A stretch of 60,000 bases of DNA from assembly GCA_903813345.2 (NCBI GenBank), contig CAIIXF020000010.1, positions 1,481,169 to 1,541,168 of the forward strand, written 5' to 3'. The notes under the pieces were generated by a model that saw nothing but the letters and a program-made list of their open reading frames with translations, had not been told where the DNA came from and did no database searches. Of this stretch, positions 56,201-60,000 are shown one piece after another. The stretch's first letter is position 1; every line of letters begins with the position of its first letter. Both the position numbers and the translations under genes were made by a program. The stretch is from Owenia fusiformis. Taxonomy: Eukaryota > Annelida > Polychaeta > Sabellida > Oweniidae.

Positions 56201-56564
56201 CCCCCCCCCACCTCCTATTCCTCATACAGTGAAACCTGTCTACGTCTACCCTGAACACCTTCTGGACAATTCAAAAGTGTTCAGATAAGCACATTTCAAC
56301 TTTCAAGCTTTCTAAAAATATGAGAAAAGGTTTTCACATTGAGAGGTGTTAGGATCAAAGAGGTGTTCAGACCAGAGATATAATTTCCAGAACTTACTTT
56401 CGAAGATGGGGCAGCAGCTTAGATTTGTTTGATTTTGCAAGCTCATGAGCTTTCCTACGTGACTTTTTCAATTCTTCTCGTAAAGTGATTGAATCATGTG
56501 AGGCTCCTAATGAGACAACAAGGCTGCAGTAACGAGCTGTTTCTTTGTTAAGCTCCTTTATGGC
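38134..56564 (-). CDS. RGS9BP: RGS9BP (R9AP)-like membrane anchor for RGS proteins, 5' end missing
   Basis: Exons 56564-56398, 54925-54789, 51111-50976, 50705-50605, 41541-41477 and 38247-38134 join in phase into 239 codons plus stop; human R9AP is about 235 aa. The N-terminal helix AIKELNKETARYCSLVVSLG and LREELKKSRRKAHELA match R9AP (LNKTTACYHHLVLTVGG, LRQELQKTRQKAQELA). IEKLWNTFSTCVEVL matches its ERLWVAFSGCLDLL, and DLELLENDILEIKEM with VDVKPW matches DLRELEREVLQVGEM and VNVPRW. A basic patch RQRRK and a hydrophobic stretch W214-L238 at the very end make a tail anchor, as in R9AP, which is syntaxin-like. Known role: holds the R7 RGS-Gbeta5 complex at the membrane and speeds G-protein shut-off, for example in photoreceptors. 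About 8 N-terminal residues with the ATG are not assigned. R7BP (palmitoylated, no membrane helix) fits less well. Confidence 0.88.
38304..38486. mobile_element. MITE in RGS9BP-like intron (TATACTCCCC ends)
   Basis: TATACTCCCCTTAAAAAGTT then TGCCAA at the left; TTGCCATACTTTTGGAGGGG then GGTGTACATA at the right, so TIRs of about 25 bp. It begins 57 bp upstream (in transcript terms) of the acceptor of exon F. Confidence 0.65.
39178..39477. mobile_element. TTAA-flanked MITE, 300 bp
   Basis: TTAACTCATTCGCT at the left and AGCATTGAATGAGTTAA at the right. TTAA as target fits piggyBac- or Kolobok-type insertion. Inside, GGACGTGATATGAC and GGATGTGATATCACGTCC repeat. Confidence 0.6.
39663..39803. repeat. 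Fold-back repeat
   Basis: GGAATATGAATTTTATTCTG and GAGGGAAAATATGATATTG near 39663-39700 pair with CAATATCATATTTTC and ATCATATTCC near 39766-39803. TGACAAAGAAAAATATCATATT adds an inner copy. Confidence 0.65.
40012..40650. repeat. 29-bp minisatellite, about 22 copies, in RGS9BP-like intron
   Basis: Unit CTGATATGGCATTTTGACTG plus ATAGGGGAT. Because 29 is not a multiple of 3 and the - strand unit has no stop, all three - strand frames stay open for 175-225 codons and read the same 29-residue peptide in three registers. GACTG and GGCTG, and AGGGG and ATGGG variants are interspersed. Confidence 0.95.
40651..41476. other. Intron sequence, nothing recognised
   Basis: AT-rich; no exon or repeat seen. 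Confidence 0.45.
41477..41541 (-). CDS. RGS9BP: RGS9BP-like exon E
   Basis: Acceptor TGATTGCAG, donor GTAAGT. 65 nt encoding an acidic linker (SDIEGESGTDPEA). Weakly conserved by nature; assigned by phase and splice sites. Confidence 0.85.
41898..42092. repeat. Degenerate tandem repeat, about 26-32-bp unit
   Basis: About six units of TCCCTTTAATTGTTATAAAT with TGATTGG joiners. Confidence 0.75.
42560..43660. mobile_element. TIR element with tandem-repeat arms (tentative)
   Basis: CATTGTACCGAAA-type units of about 30 bp (CCGATGCACATTGTACCGAA) stand in tandem at 42567-42665. Their complements (TTTCGGTACAATACACGTTG) stand at 43568-43655. Between them, CTTTCCAATGGTGTG and variants recur at about 42950, 43145 and 43255. 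No ORF of note. Confidence 0.6.
43700..43842. repeat. Pyrimidine-rich low-complexity tract
   Basis: CTCTC/CACCC words followed by a run of 13 C at about 43826-43838. An open frame here is due to the composition. Confidence 0.7.
43861..45330. other. Intron sequence, nothing recognised
   Basis: No exon fits the phases of the flanking RGS9BP-like exons. No clear repeat. Confidence 0.4.
45336..47066. mobile_element. hAT-like element with about six 300-bp internal units
   Basis: CAGGGCCGTCAGATGGG at the left and CTTACGGGCCTG at the right, flanked by CACAT on both sides (45331-45335, 47067-47071). The inside is a tandem series of 290-300-bp units, each with TTGACTCATACACTTTGAAA, AAGTGCCCAGAAAGCACCAA, TAAAATTTTCTAGGGG, and a C-rich stretch. 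Poly-C and poly-A/T runs end many units. Confidence 0.75.
47072..48049. other. Intron sequence, nothing recognised
   Basis: No exon or clear repeat, apart from two copies of AAAATATACAATTTTACATT at 47835-47882. Confidence 0.45.
48050..48520. repeat. Degenerate minisatellite, about 30-bp unit
   Basis: About 16 units of TTACACACCATATTTAGAAA plus TTATTTGTG. The units become more alike towards the right end (48400-48510). Confidence 0.9.
48521..50604. other. Intron sequence, nothing recognised
   Basis: No exon, RNA or strong repeat found. Confidence 0.4.
50605..50705 (-). CDS. RGS9BP: RGS9BP-like exon D
   Basis: Acceptor TTATTTCAG, donor GTGAGT. 101 nt encoding DILEIKEMLLEMHQQVDVKP and WAIECDVNTDRYA, a helix comparable to the SNARE-like helix of R9AP. 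Confidence 0.9.
50808..50885. repeat. CAGTAAAAC-family repeat fragment
   Basis: CAGTAAAACTGGTGTATTTG, then AATGTGAACACTTTAATAAT and CCCAATTTC. It lies 100 bp from exon D. Confidence 0.5.
50976..51111 (-). CDS. RGS9BP: RGS9BP-like exon C
   Basis: Acceptor TTGATTCCAG, donor GTAAGT. 136 nt. A Ser/Asn-rich linker (KKSQCSSSSDTIASNSNR) leads into SPQHSDLELLE. Confidence 0.9.
51112..53515. other. Intron sequence, nothing recognised
   Basis: No further exon is needed between B and C, as phases match. A 25-bp word around CATACAATTATAAATAGTTT is doubled at 52556-52605. Confidence 0.45.
54008..54150. repeat. Fold-back repeat
   Basis: AAAGGATATCCTATGATTTT at the left pairs with AAAATCATAGGATGTTC at the right. 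GATATTGATAT and ATATCAATATC pair inside, around a GCGAAGCG core. Confidence 0.75.
54157..54342. mobile_element. MITE (ATCCTACACTTA ends), 186 bp
   Basis: ATCCTACACTTACAAGGAGT, then GTACTAAATGTATAATA, pair with TATTATACATTTAGTAC and TTAAGTGTAGGAT at the right. A palindrome GATATCCTCCGGATAT lies inside. Confidence 0.75.
54789..54925 (-). CDS. RGS9BP: RGS9BP-like exon B
   Basis: Acceptor TACTTTTCAG, donor GTGAGT. 137 nt encoding KNKHLKEDEISDIEKLW and TCVEVLNNQLHQTLRLQKHF. Confidence 0.9.
55435..55845 (-). other. Unassigned 136-codon cysteine-rich frame in an intron
   Basis: A - strand frame between RGS9BP-like exons A and B, starting at ATG. It has 14 cysteines, some in pairs (CSCGSCIVC, CYKC, FKCNIC). 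I recognise no family. Possible explanations are a decayed transposase with a zinc site or chance in AT-rich DNA. It is not part of the R9AP protein. Confidence 0.2.
56227..56385. repeat. CAGTAAAAC-family repeat copy
   Basis: CAGTGAAACCTGTCTACGTC, then CTGAACACCTTCTGGACAAT, and at the right GAGAGGTGTTAGGATCAAAG and AGGTGTTCAGAC. It ends 13 bp from exon A. Confidence 0.55.
56398..56564 (-). CDS. RGS9BP: RGS9BP-like exon A (second coding exon or first seen)
   Basis: Acceptor TGCTTTTAG, donor GTAAGT. 167 nt starting in phase 0, so the missing start exon must end on a codon boundary. Encodes residues 1-55 of the visible part, including RYCSLVVSLG and SRRKAHELAKSNKSKLLPHL. Confidence 0.9.
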
Positions 56565-56902
56565 CTAAAAGCACAGAATAAAGAATACTTATTAATAATA
56601 TTTATTGTACTGTTTCCATCCAGTCCAAACATCACTGCTTTCGTTACAATATATTTTTACAGAAACTTTAACATAGTGAATCTACAGATACTATTTTGTT
56701 TAAGGATTTAAGGCCCGGACTCAATGTGGAATGATCATTCCTTGAAGATGTTGCTTTCCAAAATTTGCACAAGATGCAGTAGCATCAAGTGTTAATTTTT
56801 GGGAAACAAAACCTGAAAGGCATGCAGTTATTTGAAATATGGTGTCTGGATTGGCTGGAATTGGACACACCTTGCCTAGCTATATGTGAATTAAAATTAA
56901 AG

Positions 56903-56970
56903 TACAGGGTGTCCATAAGGTCTCTTTACAATTACAATACAAAGTGTATAGAGATTATGGACACCCTGTA
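56903..56970. mobile_element. 68-bp mariner-like mini-element
   Basis: TACAGGGTGTCCATAAGGTC at the left and its near complement ending ATGGACACCCTGTA at the right, around a centre of about 25 bp. TACAGGGTGTCC ends and TA flanks fit the mariner group. Confidence 0.75.
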
Positions 56971-57294
56971 TATAAGTTGCTCCAAACCAAACATGAATTA
57001 ATATTATTCAGCTCATTTTTCATCCATGTATCCAGGACTTTTAGACAGCCCTCCATGAGGTATTTGAAATGCAGCCAGCCCTCCATGTGGTATCATATTC
57101 CTCTATAACCATGAAGATAAAAGTACAATGATCATCTTACAAAATGATCATATTGAGTATTACATATTTCTAACATCCCTTATAATTATGTCTGATATAA
57201 CTACAGTATTCATTCTAATAAATGCACATTGTATCTCTCTTGCTCTAATAGGGGGTGTGTCTAATTACTGAATCCTAAAACAACATAAAAACAA

Positions 57295-57335
57295 GGCATT
57301 AACATGACAAAATGTCACCACCTAGTTGCTCACAA
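57295..57335. repeat. GTGGTGACAT family, truncated copy 4
   Basis: AAGGCATTAACATGACAAAA then TGTCACCACCT, the left end of the family (compare 31757-31785). The rest is missing. Confidence 0.6.
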
Positions 57336-57373
57336 TATTATGAGTTCAATCTATAAGCAGATTTGAATTTCTA

Positions 57374-57720
57374 ACTTGTAGATGATTTTGAAAAAATAAA
57401 CTGGTCAATTTGAAGCAAGTTGAAAAATTACCTTTTTTACCCTGAGAAGGTCGAAAATTTGAGGTGTCCAAAATTTGGTAATATGCAATAAAATTTGAAC
57501 CAAGGTGCTCAAAATGTGGGCCAAGGTGTTCAGATTTGGACCAAGGTGTCCAAAATTTGAAGGAAGGTGTTCAACATTTGTAAGTCACTCATGTTAGGTG
57601 TTCCCAAGTTGACAGGCCTGGAACATGTAGATGATTTTGAAAAAAATGGTCAGTTTGAAGCAAGATGAAAAGAGACCTTTTTGACCTTTTTGTCATTGAA
57701 GGTCAAATCTTTTTTGACCT
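57374..57720. repeat. Duplicated unit with internal 30-bp repeats
   Basis: TGTAGATGATTTTGAAAAAA occurs at about 57377 and 57627, each followed by GTCA-TTTGAAGCAAG and ACCTTTTT. Between them, about five units of ACCAAGGTGCTCAAAATGTG type stand in tandem. Confidence 0.7.
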
Positions 57721-58064
57721 TGAGAATGTCATCGAAGGTTCTTACATTACCGACATGAATATCTATTTATTTTAAGACAACATTTTGAAACCTTCTGACT
57801 CCTTCAATTTTCTTTTTCACCTCAACCGCACCACAAAAAAACAATACAATAAAAAACATATGACATCAACTTTAACATATTATCAAAAAATCATCTCAAA
57901 TTCCCGCCAATTTATAATTTCCGTAAAGGTTTCAAAACATTCCCTTGAAATAAATATAGACTGTGCAAGAAGAAAATTGTTCTGATGTTGATTAGATTTC
58001 AACCTGATGAAAATATAATATCTACCTGGGTGGGACTAAAATTGTAAATTGCAATGTGCCTCAC

Positions 58065-58070
58065 CTGCAT
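58065..58070 (-). other. Candidate start exon for RGS9BP-like gene (ATGCAG)
   Basis: ACC-ATG-CAG followed by the strong donor GTGAGG, with an in-frame stop shortly upstream. It would give Met-Gln joined in phase to exon A. A rival of equal phase is 59272-59292 (MRNQWVQ, donor GTAAAT). Neither carries the EEC residues found at the start of vertebrate R9AP, so the true exon may lie beyond the window. Confidence 0.2.
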
Positions 58071-58654
58071 GGTTATTTTTTATAGTTCTTTTTTAATTCT
58101 AGCATCCATAGTTCTGATGCTTCGTGGGGGAGGAGAGTCTGCATTATTAATATTATATCATTATATGTGTTTATCCTTAAAGAGAGAATATGCTATTTTC
58201 TTAATAATAGTTCCATTCATGTACAATTACACATGTGAGGTAATATACAGGCACAATAATAGAGTACTAGAAAACAAACAGTATTTAATTGTCACAGTTT
58301 TTCACAATCTTTTTCACGGATGAGTCCTTCATCAACTTTTTTCATATGATAATCAAGAGAGAAAGAAATCATATGTATATTGAAAGTTGTTTCACTACAA
58401 TCAAATTCATCTGCAATCACCATGGCCATGAGCACAATTTTATCAAATAATCAAATCACAAACATCTTCATGGAACTATACACAAACTATAAACTGGCAA
58501 TGTTGTCTTAGTTTACAGATTCATCCTGCCTAACCTGATATTTCCAACTCCGATCCGTAACATTTACAATTGTATTGTGTTAACAATAACATGAATAACA
58601 TTTCTTGCCAATGTTTAAATGTTTCTGTAGATAATGTATTGACTTTCAATGTTT

Positions 58655-58800
58655 ATTAGAAATTAGAAGTTTATTAAAACTAACATACTTCAATTAGCAA
58701 ATGTTTTGAAAATAAATGTTCATTAAAACCAATGTATCACTCTAATAGGCGAATGGGTTGAAAAGTAAATGTTTATTAAAACCAAGAGACTTTAAATTAC
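58655..58800. repeat. Tandem repeat, about 62-bp unit, 2-3 copies
   Basis: AAATGTTTATTAAAACCAA and variants recur at about 58665, 58717 and 58767, with TCTAATAGGCGAATGGGTTG or its variant between. Confidence 0.7.
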
Positions 58801-60000
58801 CGATATCTTATTTCAGTATCTATAATATGACGTTAGATCTTTTGAGATTTTATACTTAGAATTGTTAATGATAGCATCGATTGACAAATTGATATGTTTG
58901 CTAACAAGCTATTCTGCTTTGTACAGGTACTTTCAAACAGAACAAGTTTTTCCAAAATTGTCTCAATATCAGATTAATTTTGGTAAATATAATTTCCTGA
59001 TACAACCGGCTATATCCCAAAGATTCTAATAATTTATGTTTAAATCCAGAAAAATTATGGATTTAGGACAAATGAGTCCAAAGTGTTGATATCCACATAC
59101 CGGTATGTCATTATGAAGAAATATTTATTTTTTCATATCAAATCCTATTAATGTCACCTTTTATTTTTCCGTTGTACCTAAATCAGAATTGGAAAGATGG
59201 ACAAAAGCCCCTAGAATTCATATTTAGAGTGATCTGGTGAAAATTTACGAAAAAATAATTTGTATATTTACCTGTACCCATTGGTTTCTCATGGTACATG
59301 TGAGTCTTTGTTACCCTTGGCAACACATATGACTTACACTACACAGTCTTAAACACACAATAGGACATCATTTTGGCATCATAAAAATCAGTCATGCTAT
59401 CCAACTATATACATGTGAATTCCATAGATATATAATCCCATGTGTTTCGATGATGTTATACAAATATTATGTGTAATATAGTTCCTATTAGTTAAAAGTC
59501 TTGCTTGTTTGTCAGCCTTGTAAAACACCATAAAAATCAATCTATTGGAAAGACGAGTAGAGATCTCTATGTCTCTCCTCGGACAAATCAATCATACGCT
59601 TTATTCCTTTATGCTGTGTTCTTAGATGTTACATCCATCGTAATTGACAGCCATCAAGGTATACCTATATATAATACTACAGCCATTAAAATCCTCATAA
59701 TTTCATATCATATTACTATCGTCATGATACAATGATACATATCATATATAGTAGCGTTTCATCCTACTGACTAAATATATTCATTTACACGGCTGTGTGT
59801 ATACACAGAACAGTATTGCCAACCTATGTTATAGTCAACTGACAACGCAGTAGGTTTAATCAATAATATAAAATGGAGAGCTGAGGCTGTTGAGTAATTA
59901 TAAATTATAATACCACGAGTATCGAGATTCAATTATAACAACTGTATTGATTGTTTATTCAACAACAATCATTTTGAGGAGATCCATATCACAGATAAAA
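58801..60000. other. Upstream of RGS9BP-like gene, nothing certain
   Basis: AT-rich. It may hold the promoter or start exon of the RGS9BP-like gene (candidate at 59272-59292), but nothing decides this. Confidence 0.4.

Overview
This window is nuclear DNA from an animal. It has spliced genes with GT/AG introns, about two-thirds A+T, and dense non-coding repeats. The encoded proteins (LRRC61, CIB2 and RGS9BP/R9AP families) are animal families. Their divergence from the human forms, together with the abundant short inverted-repeat transposons and minisatellites, suggests an invertebrate, probably a marine one such as a mollusc or other lophotrochozoan. That placement is inference. Family assignments rest on protein patterns recalled from memory; no search was run.

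Layout. 0-9.8 kb is a pile-up of repeats with no host gene: a fold-back element, an inverted pair of one repeat, a LINE remnant interrupted by a 1.66-kb terminal-inverted-repeat (TIR) element, a dimeric CTATCACACC element and a 2-kb hAT-like element. 9.86-14.43 kb (- strand) is a complete seven-exon LRRC61 gene (249 aa). 14.82-22.64 kb (+ strand) is a complete seven-exon CIB2-type EF-hand gene (189 aa). The two start codons lie head to head with 391 bp between them, so they may share a promoter. 23-38 kb is a gene-free tract with a 31-bp minisatellite, a Transib-like 2.2-kb element, and a 3.3-kb array of a 14-bp unit apparently grown from the end of a transposon. 38.13-56.56 kb (- strand) is an RGS9BP (R9AP)-like gene, six exons, 239 codons and a C-terminal membrane anchor. 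Its start-codon exon could not be fixed and lies upstream of 56.57 kb, in the window or beyond it. 56.6-60 kb holds only repeats and unassigned sequence.

How the genes relate. CIB2 proteins are calcium sensors at the membrane, known for hair-cell mechanotransduction. R9AP/R7BP proteins are membrane anchors for R7-type RGS-Gbeta5 complexes that switch off G-protein signalling. LRRC61 is a small leucine-rich-repeat protein of unknown role. Nothing in the sequence shows they act together; the only structural link is the divergent LRRC61/CIB2 pair.

The most notable findings are the recovered gene models (including a 7-residue last CIB2 exon and a stop codon of the R9AP-like gene inside a minisatellite), the transposon-derived 14-bp satellite with higher-order pattern, and a set of hAT-like elements with 5-bp target duplications. 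I found no unknown multi-gene system.
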